A stretch of 50,590 nucleotides of DNA from Chara braunii (Eukaryota; Streptophyta; Charophyceae; Charales; Characeae), in assembly GCA_003427395.1 (NCBI GenBank), contig BFEA01000321.1, positions 586,487 to 637,076 on the forward strand, in the 5' to 3' direction. The notes below the pieces were generated by a model. That model did not search any database. It was not told the origin of the DNA and worked only from the letters and a program-made list of their open reading frames with translations. Of this stretch, positions 10,856 to 22,480 are shown one piece after another (the first letter of the stretch is position 1; the number at the start of each line of letters is the position of its first letter). The translations under genes were made by a program, and so were the position numbers.

Positions 10856-11760
10856 TGGCTAGCACAGTAGTACAGCCCCCAACTGTTGAAACCCAGACCT
10901 GAGTTCGAGCTACAGTACAGTTGGTCGGGCAAGAATAAGTGGGAGCCTTACGACGCAAGTGAAATACCATTAAGTTATTTTACTTATTTCATGAGGTGGA
11001 GTCGGGGCTCTGCCCCTGCTTCTCGATCCAAGGTGCAGACCCTCGTGGCCTATCCGATCCAAGTGAAAGACATCGTCTGGTGGGGTGTTTGGCTGGGACG
11101 CCACAACTGGGGGCATACCGCCCGGTCCCACTATCTGTTGTGGGAGGTTTGAGTGTGACCATGCCCGGTTGGGACCTGAAGGAAGGAGAAAGTTGTGCTT
11201 GGGCACAACGGGGAAGGGTGGTGGCTGCAGCAGCACTGACTGTGTCCATCTGCCCATTTGGAACCCATCCATTTTTTGTTGTTTTATAATATTATTGTTA
11301 TTCATATTATTATTATTTTTTTCCCTTTGGTTCCAGTTGGGACACGGCCCTGGGTCCGGGATTGGCAAAAGTACCCAAGAGCCTAGCTCAGTGGATACAC
11401 CCATGAGCTGTTGAAATACAAACCCAAGTTCAAACCCAGATGCTGGAGCTTGATGAGTAAGACCAAGTATTTCTGATTTGCTAGGGGCCGGCCAGTTCCA
11501 CGATGACACCCCGGGACTGGCTGTAGAACCGACTGGCCAGCTCAGTTGGCACACCCACAAACTGTTAAAATAAGGACCTAAGCTCAATCTCCACGAACAA
11601 ATGAGACAATGGGTGGTGGAGTCCCACTCAGTTTGCTTTCAGTCGCACTCCCTGTTGGAAGCAGAGAGGGACTGGCCATGGCACAAACGGGCCAACTCAG
11701 TTGGTACACACAGAACTGTAGAAATGCAGACCTGAGTTCGAATCCAGATGAAACCAGATG
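10856..11760 (+). repeat. Cluster of four tRNA-derived SINE-like units
   Basis: Four places show an RNA polymerase III A-box-like and B-box-like pair at tRNA spacing. B-box-like words are GAGTTCGAGCT (10901), AAGTTCAAACCC (11426), AAGCTCAATCTCC (11580) and GAGTTCGAATCC (11734). Matching A-box-like words are TAGCACAGTAG, TAGCTCAGTGG, CAGCTCAGTTGG and CAACTCAGTTGG, about 40-45 bp upstream of each. Between them all four share a word close to AACTGTTGAAA followed by ACC(C/T). The last three are 154 bp apart, so they form a tandem array. Two similar units lie on the minus strand at 49710-49918. tRNA-derived SINEs carry just such internal promoters; I cannot see defined 3' tails or target duplications. 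A long minus-strand frame here (10970-11587) is only their antisense. Confidence 0.65.
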
Positions 11761-13059
11761 AATAGAAATTCAAAATCATAGCAGACCCGTGGGTTTTCAC
11801 GGTGATACCTCAAGGTCGTCACACTGCAGCGGGTCCATCCCTCAAAGGAGGGGCACCCCAAGGAGCTAGGCAGAGCCTATAAAGGTTCTCTGTCACGCCA
11901 CCCATATATTTTTTCGTGCGCTATCATCCAAACGTACTTCGGCTAGCGGGAGAGGCTTGTGAAGTAGCCCGCTACGAGGAAGAAGAAGGGAAGAGATGAT
12001 AAGGAGGAAGCAACAATAAGAAGAGAGAGGAATGTCGAGAAAAAGCCGAAGGAGGGAGAGTGAATCTGGACGTGGGTCTGAGGTGCATTCGAAGTAGGAG
12101 AAGAAGAAGAAGTGGGGAAACGAGGGAGAAGAGATAACTTGAAGGTATAGGCCATTACTTGACGAAATCAGGCCAAAGAAGATTCTACTTCAGGGTTTTT
12201 GGCCATGGCGACCGCGAATCCACTCTCACATTAACATGAAAATTAGTGGGAGAGGAGTTAGAAGAGAAATAAGGTGCGCGAAGGCAGCGGGAGTGCAGCT
12301 ATGGCGGGAGGTGAGATTTCAATATCTCGCTCGATTTGCTATAGAATCGAGCGAAATAAAATGCTATTCCGGGGTTTTGAGACAGGGCTAACGCGATGAT
12401 GAAAACGAAACGACGAATGGCGGAAAGTAGTGGAAGATAGGAGGGAAAAGGACGTCGGGAAAATGGCGAAGGGGAGGAAATACGTACTTGTCATAATAGC
12501 GATGTATCTTCCCGTGGTTTAGGGGAAGATTCATTCTCATTTTTAAGCATATTTAGGGAGTTGCAATGGTCATCTTGATTGCTGTGTGCGTGGGGTCCGA
12601 TCCCATTGAGGTGGCCTTGCTGGTCGTCGACAAGATCCCGTTGTTGGTGCGCTGCTTGCCGTGCTTACTTTGAACACTGAATCCCTTGCCTCCACCTGGG
12701 CGATCATCATCCCCCCGCTAATCATTACCTCCGCTGGTCTTCAAGACTTCATCATGTCCGTTGGTAGTTCCTCTCCGGCCTATAGCTGATTGTCCTCGAT
12801 GTGCCATTAGGATCGCATGAACCTGGCGGGCAAGTCGGCCAGGTGTATTGGGAAAGAGAAACGAAGATGATGAAGACGAAGTAAGGCAAGCGAGGTGGAA
12901 GTGAGAAGGGAAAAGTAGCTAACGCGCTGGATTCTCGACGAATTTGGCCAAGGTAGGAAACGACTGTGAGATTTTTGCAGGGGCGACTCTGTTAGTAATT
13001 CTAGTTTAGCTGTTAGATTGGTAGAATAGGAGAAACAGGGAGAAGAAGTTTACGAGGTC

Positions 13060-13062
<3 letters not shown>

Positions 13063-13119
<57 letters not shown>
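13063..13119. repeat. (GA)n microsatellite
   Basis: About 28 GA dinucleotides inside element C. Confidence 0.98.
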
Positions 13120-13122
<3 letters not shown>

Positions 13123-15290
13123 CACTTACTTGGTCCGGTCATGACCCGCCTTCGACAGGCGCAGCTGCGGGTGGCTTCAGCAGCAATGTATCTTTCAATG
13201 TTCTAGAGGAAGATTCATTCTTATTTTTGCACAAATTGATGAGTAGTGCAACGAGGACGGCAAAGCTCCTTGTATTCGTGATCAGCGTCCCAACAGTCGT
13301 CTTCATGCTGCGTGGGGCGACCTCGTCGTCACTATCCCGCAGTTGTTCTAGTTATCATCGTCGTAGCCATGCTCACAATCGTGTTGCTCGTCTTCGCCAT
13401 CATGGTCGTGTTATGAGTAACTATGGGTACAATTGAACCTGATCAAACTATCGACCGGGTGCATTCAGGAGTGGTGGAGGAGCTCTGCACGAGGGAGAGA
13501 ATAGATTATGGAGAATACATACCTGGGGTAATATGTCGACATATCTGCCCACGCTGTAGCGAGGAGCTCATTTTTCACTTTGCACAGTTGCTGGGTAGCA
13601 GGCCAAGACTGGTGTAGAAGTGGAGGTTGGCCTAGCTGTTATTTGCAGGTATTTGATTACCTTGCTGAGACCACCATTGAGGTGGACTGCAGCCATGATC
13701 GCCCGATGCTATTGCTCCCCCTTCTCTTTTTTGGCAGGTGCTGCTGCTGATCTCCTCGATTCAGATTTGCCTGCTGCTACGGTTCCAACAGTCCGCAGTC
13801 ACTCCACGCCGGGTTGTTGGTATGGTCAGGGCAGCTGTACTGCTGTAGCGGTGGGACAACCAACGCAGCTACGTGCGTTGCGACTACACGTTCGGCATCT
13901 GCGTGCACCCCGATGTTGTTGCTGTGACTTCGGACTGCAAGAAGTTTAGATGTTGTGGACCACTTCTGGGTACATTTTGCTGTAACAGTTTTCGCCAAGT
14001 CTTTAAAGTGGTTACGATTGGACCTCAGTTAATATTGGCATGGCATGACAGCGCTGTAGCTAAACCAAGTTATTGTCGACCTCCAAGATTGGTATTTTTG
14101 CAGTTTGGTCTCACTTCACAATTGTTGCCTCCTGAGTGCTGATCTTGATAACTTTTGTGACAACAAACTGTTGCCACAATGGGAGTCTGGAGTAGCTCCT
14201 CAGTATCAAGACTCAGTGGGTTGCGGTGTCGAGCGCATCAGTCCGGCACCGCACCAGGGCAGCGCGGGACCCTCCCGGCCGCGTCACGCAGGAGTTGGTT
14301 TAAATCCTTCGTCGCAAATATACATGTGGAGCTTCCGCAAGCCGCTCCGGCCGAGTGCGCCAGCCATACCTCTCGCGAGCCCCTACGACAGGATAGGGTC
14401 TGCGCGAGGCACGACGTACCTACACCTTACGGGAGCTGTCACCTCCCTTCGGTGGGCGTATCCCCGTCGAGCTACCAGTCCACAGTACGAAAGCTAATCA
14501 GTTGCAATTGCAGAGGTGGACCAGCCAAGGGCGTTTCTCGTTCACTGTAGCATAGGGGGTACGCGCGGTAGTACGCCTCTATCAAACCCGTACGCGAGCT
14601 AACATCTTGGGGGTTGAAGTCCCAAGGGCGGCTCCTCGTCGGTCGACTAGGATGCATCTCACACACCACGCGCACTCCACTTTACGAACACACACACACA
14701 CACACAAAAACACACACAAACAACGTGACAACGCTGCCCCTCGGTAGCCAACCCATAACTTTCCAATGCGGAAATCGGATAGGCGTCGCGCGCGAGACTT
14801 AATATAAAACAGCGCCGATGCAGGGCTAACTCATATCGACTCGCAATGCAATCGCACGCAAGCAGTCGCAATGATGGCGTACTATGTAGTACCCATACTC
14901 ACACGGTCCTCGTTAACCTCGAGGGTCGCATTCGATACTCAAGTATCGGCTGACACACGCTTTGAGGGTTAATCTCTCGACGTTGGACAACCGCTATGCG
15001 CGGTTGCAGACCACACACCCTCTTCTGCACTCTGTGCACAGTGGGTGGTACACAAGTCCATACCTGTGGTGGCATTCGTTTCTTACTGCCCTGGAGGTGA
15101 GTTTCACTCCGGGCCCGGACAAAAGTCAAGGGGTTTAACTTTGATGGCTACTACAGACTACACCGTCCAACTATAACAACTCTAAAAAGCAAAGGTAAAA
15201 TGAGAGTTCTCCTTTTCTCTCAGGACACAATCTGGTTGACCCTTATGCACAATCACAGTGACCTCTCAAATACTCAGGGCACTTATAAAT

Positions 15291-15685
15291 ATATAAGGGT
15301 TAATTTTATAAGACGATCACTTCTCACAGTCACGGTGGGGCTCCCCTCACCCATATATGTATGTAATCGCAATATAAGGGTTAATNNNNNNNNNNNNNNN
15401 NNNNNNNNNNNNNNNNNNNNNNNNNNNNNNNNNNNNNNNNNNNNNNNNNNNNNNNNNNNNNNNNNNNNNNNNNNNNNNNNNNNNNNNNNNNNNNNNNNNN
15501 NNNNNNNNNNNNNNNNNNNNNNNNNNNNNNNNNNNNNNNNNNNNNNNNNNNNNNNNNNNNNNNNNNNNNNNNNNNNNNNNNNNNNNNNNNTGTATGTAAT
15601 CGCAATATAAGGGTTAATTTTATAAGACGATCACTTCTCACAGTCACGGTGGGGCTCCCCTCACCCATATATGTATGTAATCGCA
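15291..15685 (+). repeat. 81 bp tandem repeat spanning an assembly gap
   Basis: A unit beginning ATATAAGGGTTAAT and ending GTATGTAATCGCA starts at 15291 and again at 15372, is cut by a run of N (15386-15590), and reappears at 15605. E3 has only one copy at the same place (about 23548-23628). The gap is therefore probably a collapsed or unresolved tandem array whose true copy number is unknown. Confidence 0.9.
15386..15590. other. Assembly gap (205 N)
   Basis: Unknown bases inside the 81 bp tandem repeat of E2. Confidence 1.
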
Positions 15686-16298
15686 GGCAATCACATCCAG
15701 AGTCCGAGCCACAAACGCACCTGCAATCACATCCAAGATTCAACCAGAAGTTCACGCACTACACGGGGTCAACTTTAATCATTCCTTGCACTCATACCCC
15801 TTGCTTTAGCCATACAAGCCTCACTCGTGCAACTCTTAAATAAATACTCAGTACTTTTGTTGGATGACCATTCAATAAAGTCCGGGTGAAAACACAATAA
15901 AAGAGTTCAATCAAAAGGCTAAAGCCTTTAGGTTGAGTGACAGGGGTGAATTGGAGTTGAATCGTAAACCGACGAATCGGCAACCGACCTGTTATCAGTG
16001 ATAACAGATGGTGACCCTCAAGGGATCAACCTGAATGTGGTCCTGAACTTGAATCAGACGATCAAAAGGGTCTGTAACACATGATAGGTCAATGACCCAG
16101 GCTAAACCTATAAGTCCATGGAGAATAATCCCCATATCACGATCTCATTCAAGAATCATCTTAGTTAACTATATCTAAGCCTACCTCTAAGCAAGTGCCC
16201 AAAGGAAGGTAGACTCATGGCAGAATCTCCCCCATTCAGGGTGGATCGCCATAATATCCACCTGTCAAAATATAATCTATCTCCTTTAAACTAAGAAA

Positions 16299-16850
16299 AT
16301 TTCGGCAGCACTTCCCGTAGGAAAAGTATCTTTCCAAAATATATACAGGCTCAAATATGGAAAACAGAAATAATCTCTGACTCTGGAAAGTCAAATTTTG
16401 TCTAACTCCCTGAATTAGTAGAAATTTGGGCAGCACTCCGTTTAGAAAGTGAGACTTCCCAGATTTATATTAAGTAAGATATGAACTCTAAAGAAAACTT
16501 GAGTTCAATTTTAGACCAGATTTAACTAACTTCTTAGTTTTGCAGAAATTTCGGTAGCACTCCCTTTAGAAAACTGTTTTTCCAAAATTTATACAAAGCT
16601 AAGTCCAAATTTTAAGAATAACTTCGACTTCTCAAAGTCCAATTTTTTCTAACTCCCTGAATTAGCAAAAATTTGGGCAGCACTCCCTTTAGAAAAGGAG
16701 ACTTCCCAGATTTTAACTAAGTCAGATAGAAGAAAAGACAAATCGAACTTTGGCAAGTCAAAAATTGACTAACTCCTTGGATTTGTAGAAATTTCGGCAG
16801 CGCTTCCCGTAGAGAAAGTAGCTTGCCAAGATTTATACAAGACAAAATAC
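16299..16850 (+). repeat. Five ~122 bp repeats with a TTTCGGCAGC core
   Basis: AAATTTCGGCAGC or AAATTTGGGCAGC followed by (A/G)C(T)TCCC(G/T)T(A/T)(T)AGA recurs near 16300, 16422, 16544, 16665 and 16788. Each is followed by a stretch like TTTCCAAAATTTATAC. The same repeats are in E3 (24300-24850) and inverted in C (31960-32085) and D (37350-37910). From memory, a similar AAATTTCGGCAGC word is common in LTRs of some plant Ty3/gypsy elements, which hints at an LTR-retrotransposon origin; I hold this only weakly. Confidence 0.82.
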
Positions 16851-17140
16851 AAAAAATGATCCCAGAAAATGTAAGAATTGACCTAAATAAATAAATAAAT
16901 AAAAACTATCACAAAAAATGCAGGAATTGAAACCAACTCCTATAGCTCTAGCACGTGGTGAACAACTAAAGCGACTACCTATAATACTGAAACCCAAACA
17001 AACTAGTCATCTCACTCAGTCACATGCAAACCAAACCACAAAGGTAAGTACTCTCACCATCCCAAGTTCTTTCCATAAGATAGTTTATGGACCTTCTAAG
17101 TTCTTAAATCCTTATACCCATCTTACATAAGGCATAGAGA

Positions 17141-17824
17141 TGGACCATTCACCGTAGAAACAATGTCCAGCCTGCCTTTAAGATATACACGAACAGGTTG
17201 CACAACTACTTCTCTCTTCTTTTGGGCATATGACTAGGCCATTCACAGTAGAAACAATGCCTAGCTGCCCTGAACTGTTTAATAACCAAAATTTAATCAT
17301 TTTTCCGAGTTTGTCTTCAAAAGAAAGGCAAATATGGGCAGGGGACTGAACCATTCACAGTAGAAATAATGTTCATCTTGCCCTGGTTACTTTCATTTAT
17401 ACTTTATATTTTTTCTTTTTTTTTCTTAACGATATGGCTTAGCGTTGGGCCATTCACATTAGAAACTATGTCCAGCTGTCAGTTCACATGCAGATATACA
17501 TAAAGTACTTTCCTTTATACTTCGTTTAGTTCAAGTGCGTGGTTTTCAGGCTAAACCATTCACAATAGAAACAATGCTTAGCCTTAGACCATAAATCCTC
17601 CCTCAGAATAAAACAAGAATTTAAACCCCTTCAATCAGGCAAACCCCCAGAGTTAACTAGAGTAAACAGGCCATTCACAATAGAAACAATGTCTGGTCCT
17701 CCAAAAAACAACTAGATAAACATAGCAACCAGGTCATTCACAGTAGAAACAATGCCTAGTTCTTCAGAAAACAGCCAAATAAACATAGCCCTGAGCCATT
17801 CACAGTAGAAACAATGCTCAGGCT
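17141..17824 (+). repeat. Hairpin array of E2, 8 units
   Basis: A 19-base loop close to CATTCACAGTAGAAACAAT occurs eight times, starting at 17146, 17240, 17352, 17451, 17557, 17672, 17735 and 17797. Flanking bases differ at every unit but pair across the loop: TGGAC/GTCCA, CTAGGC/GCCTAG, TGAAC/GTTCA, TGGGC/GTCCA with one G-T pair, GGCTAAAC/GCTTAGCC with one mismatch, CAGGC/GTCTG with one G-T pair, AACCAGGT/GCCTAGTT imperfect, and CCTGAGC/GCTCAGG. Inside the loop TTC and GAA can pair around ACAGTA. Spacing is irregular (about 60-115 bp) and the sequence between is unrelated. Function is unknown; see findings. Confidence 0.85.
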
Positions 17825-18349
17825 TTGGTTGACCCTTCCAAACGCATGCAAAACTGCCTTCCTCCCACCTTCCCCCAGTTCATACCTTAGTCTGCTTTCA
17901 ATCATAATAAAGAAGAAAATTTATGTTTCATTCTCGTACTTTCCTTCCATTCAGTATGATTGGGTCCTGAAGAGAAAGCAAAAACCATAGGGACAACCTC
18001 ATGCATACAACAGTCATATTACAAGGGGATAAACAAACATGGGTGGTAGTAGGTTGTACAGATGGAAGTGGTTTACCTGACGATTCCCTGCCTCCAGAAC
18101 TCCTCCTTAGTTCCGGCAGAGCTCCCACAATCGGTGGGTGGAGTCCCCACAGAGTCTTGACGCGGACCTACGGGTTACAATCCCGCCTGCCGCCTTCCTC
18201 TCGTAACCAAGGACTAGACTTAGACTGAGAAGGGCAGAAAGAGAAAGTTTGAGTCGCTCAGATACAAGAGAGGGACTAATTCAACTCCCAGGAAAGGGCC
18301 TTGATACCTTCAATCACCTGAGGGCCCCGCAATGGCGGCCAAAATACGT

Positions 18350-20115
18350 AGTTGCTCAGTCAACTGAAGTCAACCCGTCTGCTGCTGATCCTCTGTTTCC
18401 GTCGAATTCACGGTAGCATTCTTGGTTCGCAGCAATAAACGCCCTCGCCAAGTACGTGATCGCCACCACCAACCGTGATGTCGTCGCTCTCGTCTAGGCC
18501 GCGGCTACAATACCAACGAAAAAGGTTGTTTTCTCGAGTTGAGCACTCCCCTGTGCTTTGTTCGAGTATAGCTATACCGGCTAACCGTGGTAAAGACGGC
18601 TCTCAACCGCTCCCTATTAATGCCCATCAGCAATATACTGCAGCAGTACCCCGGCACAACCGAAGCTCGACGCGGCAACTCTTTCCGATCGCTTAGCGGG
18701 CAATAACTCGGCAACCGGCCTGTCGGTGGAACAGCAGTAGCCTCTGCCTATCCTCACTGTTCTATTCCTTTCCGACGACCCTCCCCTCCGCGGACTAATT
18801 CAAACAGCAAGGGGAACGGCTGAGTGCGGGTTACCCGCAGGATCTAGCGCAGCCTGTAGTAGTTGTCTTCGCAGGTAGTCTAGACTCTCTGCCGATAGTC
18901 ACGATCAATAATACGGGAAGTTCAAATCTTACCCCCCCCTTCCGCTCTGTCGACTGCTATTGGCTCGCTCACACCGCCGCCTGCTAACGCCCTGTTCCCA
19001 CATACGTAGGATGAAAATGAGCATGAATCTTGTGTCAAAATGCAGGCAGATGCATTCACACTGTAAAGTTGTTTCCCCTTTGCCCAGCTTATATTCTTTC
19101 TCCCTACTAACTTCCCCAACACTAATTTTCATACCAGTCTAACCTCATATTCCAGGTCGCCCACTCCAAAAAGGTTAATCCCGACCTTCCACTCACCTAG
19201 ATCCATCAAGGATCGAGTGAAATATCGATCCTTCCCCCTTACTATCTCCCTGTCCGCCATCACTCTGCACAGCAGTTTTTCATACTAACTCCTCCCCTAC
19301 TGACTTTCTCTTAAAACTAACATCGTAGTTAGATTCGCCGACCCCTAAAAACCCCTATCTAGATTCTTAGTTCGCTCGATTCTACGCGTTGTGCATCTTT
19401 CTGTCCTCCATAGCCTCGCTCCCTTCATCCCCAATTTCGAATGCACCCGGCGCGGATTCGTGCCAGGTTCATTTCCTTTTACCTCCCCCGCTAACTTCTT
19501 CTGCCTGCCTCTGGTACCTCCGCCAGTTCTACGCCCGACCAGCGGATCAATCCTAGCTGTGGAGTAGCGGTCAGCCGCCGGGCGGCTCGGCTTTACTACA
19601 TTGCTCTAAGCCTGTTTACTCCTGGCCCGTTGCCCACTGCTCTACCGCTCGGCCCATCGGTTCTCAGTCCGACGCTACCACCTCCCCGTTGCGCGTGCTT
19701 TGCCCAGTTGCCCATTCGCTCCTCTGATATTCCGCACGCACCCAACCCCCCTGCTTCATACATGCATCCGACACAGACTCGTGCCAGGATCCATTCGTTT
19801 TCCTTCCCTCTCCCTCGACACTCCGCGCACACTCTTTCTCTAGTAACTCTATTTTTACTAACTTTTACCCAAATCTAACCTCGTAGATCGATTCGTGGGG
19901 TCCAAGAACCCCAGAATCGAATCTTGAACCGCCCGATTTCGTTGAGAATCGGGTCAGTTACTCATTCTCCTACTTCGCCCTTCTCCTTCCACCGCCTCTC
20001 CCGCCATAGCCCGCGCGCTGCCTTCTCTCACCAATCTCTTCCTATACTAACCTTCACCCCATTATGACTTCACGATCTACTTCGTAGCACGAGAAAAACA
20101 TAGTCTACAACTTTA
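18350..20115 (+). other. Non-coding inner region of E2
   Basis: C- and T-rich sequence without a credible gene. It contains several hairpins of a second kind, such as CCCGATT/AATCGGG near 19930-19955 and GATCC/GGATC with CACTC/GAGTG near 19194-19222, and a degenerate copy of the CATTTT(G)CACA-type motif near 19010. The same layout occurs in E3 at about 27900-28470 and, inverted, in C at about 11900-14200. Confidence 0.6.
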
Positions 20116-20147
20116 TTTCGCTCGATTTCACTAAGAATCGAGCGAAA
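20116..20147 (+). other. Perfect 12-bp hairpin in E2
   Basis: TTTCGCTCGATT (20116-20127) is the exact reverse complement of AATCGAGCGAAA (20136-20147), with an 8-base loop TCACTAAG. Homologues are at 28434-28465 in E3 (arms TTTCACTCGATT/AATCGAGTGAAA) and 12327-12354 in C. The E2 and E3 arms differ by one base pair changed on both sides. Confidence 0.95.
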
Positions 20148-22037
20148 CATCGCCTCTCCCTACCTCTACCATGGCCATAGGCTCTTCGTCACTGCGCAAG
20201 CCTTTTTTCGACTCTACTCCTACTAAACTAACAGTAAAACTAATACTACCACTAACTTCGCCCGACCAAGAGAACTCAATTTCAATCTTTAAATCGCACA
20301 AATCGATCAGGAAGTGGCCGCGATATTGCGACCCCCCCCCCCGTTCGCCACGCCTTCCCATCGCTTTCGCCGAATGCACCTGGCACAAAGTGCATCCAGG
20401 TTCATTCATCTTTCCCCTTGCTACTCCGACCCGGCAGCACCCACACAGTAGTGGCCAGTCCGACAGCTGTCATGCTCCGCTCCGTTGACAGCTTAGCGCT
20501 GCCCAGTTCGGCCGATCACCCGTCTTCCTCCTGTACCAGCCCGACAGCACCCCCACAGTCATCTGCTCCAGTGCCCGTCACTCTCAGCTTCGAGTGCACC
20601 CAGCGCGGATCCGCACCAGGTCCATTCCCCTTTCTACTACCCGCCCGCTCGTTTTGCCTTACGGATTTACCTCAGCGCCCGTCGTGTTCCGCTGCAGTTA
20701 GCGCATCCCCCAACGCCCGTAGCGGCCTGACAACACTTGGCCCTTCGAAAGTTCCTCATCGTCGGCCCCGCACCCGATTTTATACGCACCGTCTGCGTGA
20801 CGGGGCTGTACTAATCCTTTCTGTATCGTTCCCATTTTAACAGATGTCCCGAAGGACCTAGCCGGGGCGATGTCCCGCGGCTTTCCCAAAGGTCACCTGA
20901 CCCCTTTTCTTTTACTATCTTTACGTGGACTTCGCCTCTTTTTGAGGCCGAGTTCAGGCGGGCATTTCCGGCGCACATGGCCAGCTTTAACGGCTAGTGC
21001 CCCGGCCCATCGGAAAACTTGGTCCTAATGCTGTCGGCCCTCCCTTGGTCGGTAGTATCCACCTACTGGTGATTGCAGTCCCCGCATGTCCCCTCGTCGG
21101 AAAACTTTGTCATAATGAACTCGGATGTGGCTGCCACGAGGCTCCCCGTAATACCATAAGGGGGTGACTTCGACGGGGTCACGACAACGGTCTGTAATTA
21201 AACCTCTGCCCACCCTGCGAATACAACACACCCTACGTGCTCCCTCGTCAGTCCCGATATCGCGTCCCAGAACGGGACGTGAGTAAAACAAAAATAAACA
21301 GACGAAGAAAAAGATAAAAATAATAAAACGCGGAAATTAACAGGGAGCCCTACGGATCGCCCCCCCCCCCCGCCGCGCCTGCAAACAAAATGAAGGGGGA
21401 TAACCTCGTCGAGCCCTCGACCCCTTGGTTTTCTCCACGCCGCTCCGCTGCCTGCTGCGCCGACGCCCACCGGCCTCGATCCCCGAACCTCCGTAATAAC
21501 AGTCCGTCGTCGTAACCTATAGGGTTGTGCCCAAGCCTGAGACCAGCGCCCGCAAAGTACCATACAAAGGAGTGTGGCGCGGCGCTTTGGGCCAACAAAC
21601 CGGCTGCGCGGCTCCCAGTGCCCGCGCCGGCCTACTTATACTGTGCCATAATTGCCCTGCACGCCATCCTACTACACCCCGCTTACTGCACGAAGTCGCT
21701 CCGTCGTAGTCAATGCCGTCGTTGAGGTCGTCCTCCCCACGCACGCCCGACCCGGTCAAACGTAGCCATCGAAGGAAAAATATCCCCTGGATTCTAGTTT
21801 AATCAAGAATAACCAAAAATAAAAACTTAGTGATAAAAATAAAGTTAAGCAGACTGGCGCCCACGCCGGTTTCATAATCAACTTCAGGGGGTGCATCACG
21901 CGCGCCTTAAACCTGCGTGCCCACGCACTCTTTACTCTAGTCAACCATCTAGCCAACATAATTACAGACACAGTCGCGCCTAACGCGGTATACTTAAATT
22001 TAAACCAAAGACATTTTCTGCCACTTGCATAAAACAG

Positions 22038-22071
22038 GGCGGATACCCTTGTAAGGGTATTCGCGCCGACA
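22038..22071 (+). other. 3'-terminal hairpin of E2
   Basis: GGCGGATACCC and GGGTATTCGCGCC form a near-perfect stem around TTGTAA, four bases before the terminal ACA. The same structure closes E1 (8880-8912), E3 (29924-29957), C (9748-9781 inverted) and F (40204-40239). Confidence 0.93.
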
Positions 22072-22480
22072 GTGGCGCTACAGTTCAGAGGTTATGTTCT
22101 AAGTGAACGCAGGCTTCCTAAGCTGTGTAGCTACGGATTGGTCGGAGGAGGGGTGCCATGTTTTTAGAGAAGGGGTCAGGCTCAGCAAGGGGGTTCACTG
22201 CTGCAACTTGGGGGTCTATCTGGGGACTAGTGCATTGCATTCCGACCGTGATCAGGCTATCTGCACTACGTTTTTCGACCGCCATTGCGGGGTCCTCAGG
22301 AGACTGAAGATCACAAGGCCCTCTTCCGCGAGTCTGAGCGCACCTCTCTTGTATCTGAGAGACTCAATGATTTTTTCGCTGCCCTTATCACTCTCAGTGT
22401 AGTCTTTTTGGTTCGAGAGGAAGGCGGAAAGCGGAATTGTAACCCGTAGGACCGCAACAAGACCTCTGTGGGAGGTTCGC
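22072..22480 (-). mobile_element. Element C, part 2, between E2 and E3
   Basis: Inverted sequence matching E3 at about 26370-26530, including CGCCATTGCGGGG, the TGAGAGACTCAATG region and GGAAGGCGGAAAGCGG. Its right edge ends GGGAGGTTCGC, where E3 is inserted. With E3 and one TCGC removed, the sequence joins 29962 and reads like the unbroken copy in D (about 36140-36170). Confidence 0.83.

Larger units (their letters stand above)
9748..14226 (-). mobile_element. Element C, part 1: 3' end and inner region, inverted
   Basis: The left edge reads TGTCGGCGCGAATACCC, the reverse complement of the 3' termini of E2 and E3, with the same terminal hairpin at 9751-9781. To about 10730 it matches the inverted last kilobase of E2 and E3, for example GGATCGAGG(G/C)CGG and the CTATCCCCCTT or TTATCCCCCTT block. 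From about 11890 it matches the inverted inner region; the hairpin TCGCTCGATT/AATCGAGCGA at 12327-12354 corresponds to E2 20116-20147. The block 10730-11890 has no match in E2 or E3 and holds SINE-like units, so it is probably inserted. E2 interrupts the element at 14227, and C continues at 22072. No coding frame is credible. Confidence 0.72.
14227..22071 (+). mobile_element. E2: full-length non-coding element, about 7.8 kb
   Basis: It begins TGTCGAGCGCATC and ends TTCGCGCCGACA. Flanks are GCGG and GTGG, a 3-of-4 match to the 4-bp duplication seen exactly for E1 and E3. In order it holds: a GC-rich 5' region shared with E1, E3 and D (to about 15040); an 81 bp tandem repeat around an assembly gap; five ~122 bp repeats with a TTTCGGCAGC core (16299-16850); a hairpin array (17141-17824); a shared block near 18090-18340; a C-rich inner region with palindromes (18350-20160); and a 3' region ending in a strong hairpin. 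The longest frames are around 140 codons and show no protease, reverse transcriptase, integrase or transposase motif, so it would need proteins from elsewhere. It sits in inverted element C. The termini fit an integrase-type insertion, but no long terminal repeats are present. Confidence 0.8.

Noticed and set aside
10970-11587. Longest open frame in the window (205 codons, minus)
   Set aside because: It is the antisense reading of the SINE-like cluster; repeated peptides in it follow the 154 bp repeat, and no domain is visible.
17141-17824. CRISPR-like array
   Set aside because: Repeats are short and irregularly spaced, the arms vary with the repeat, and the context is a eukaryotic transposon; the pairing stems explain the pattern better.
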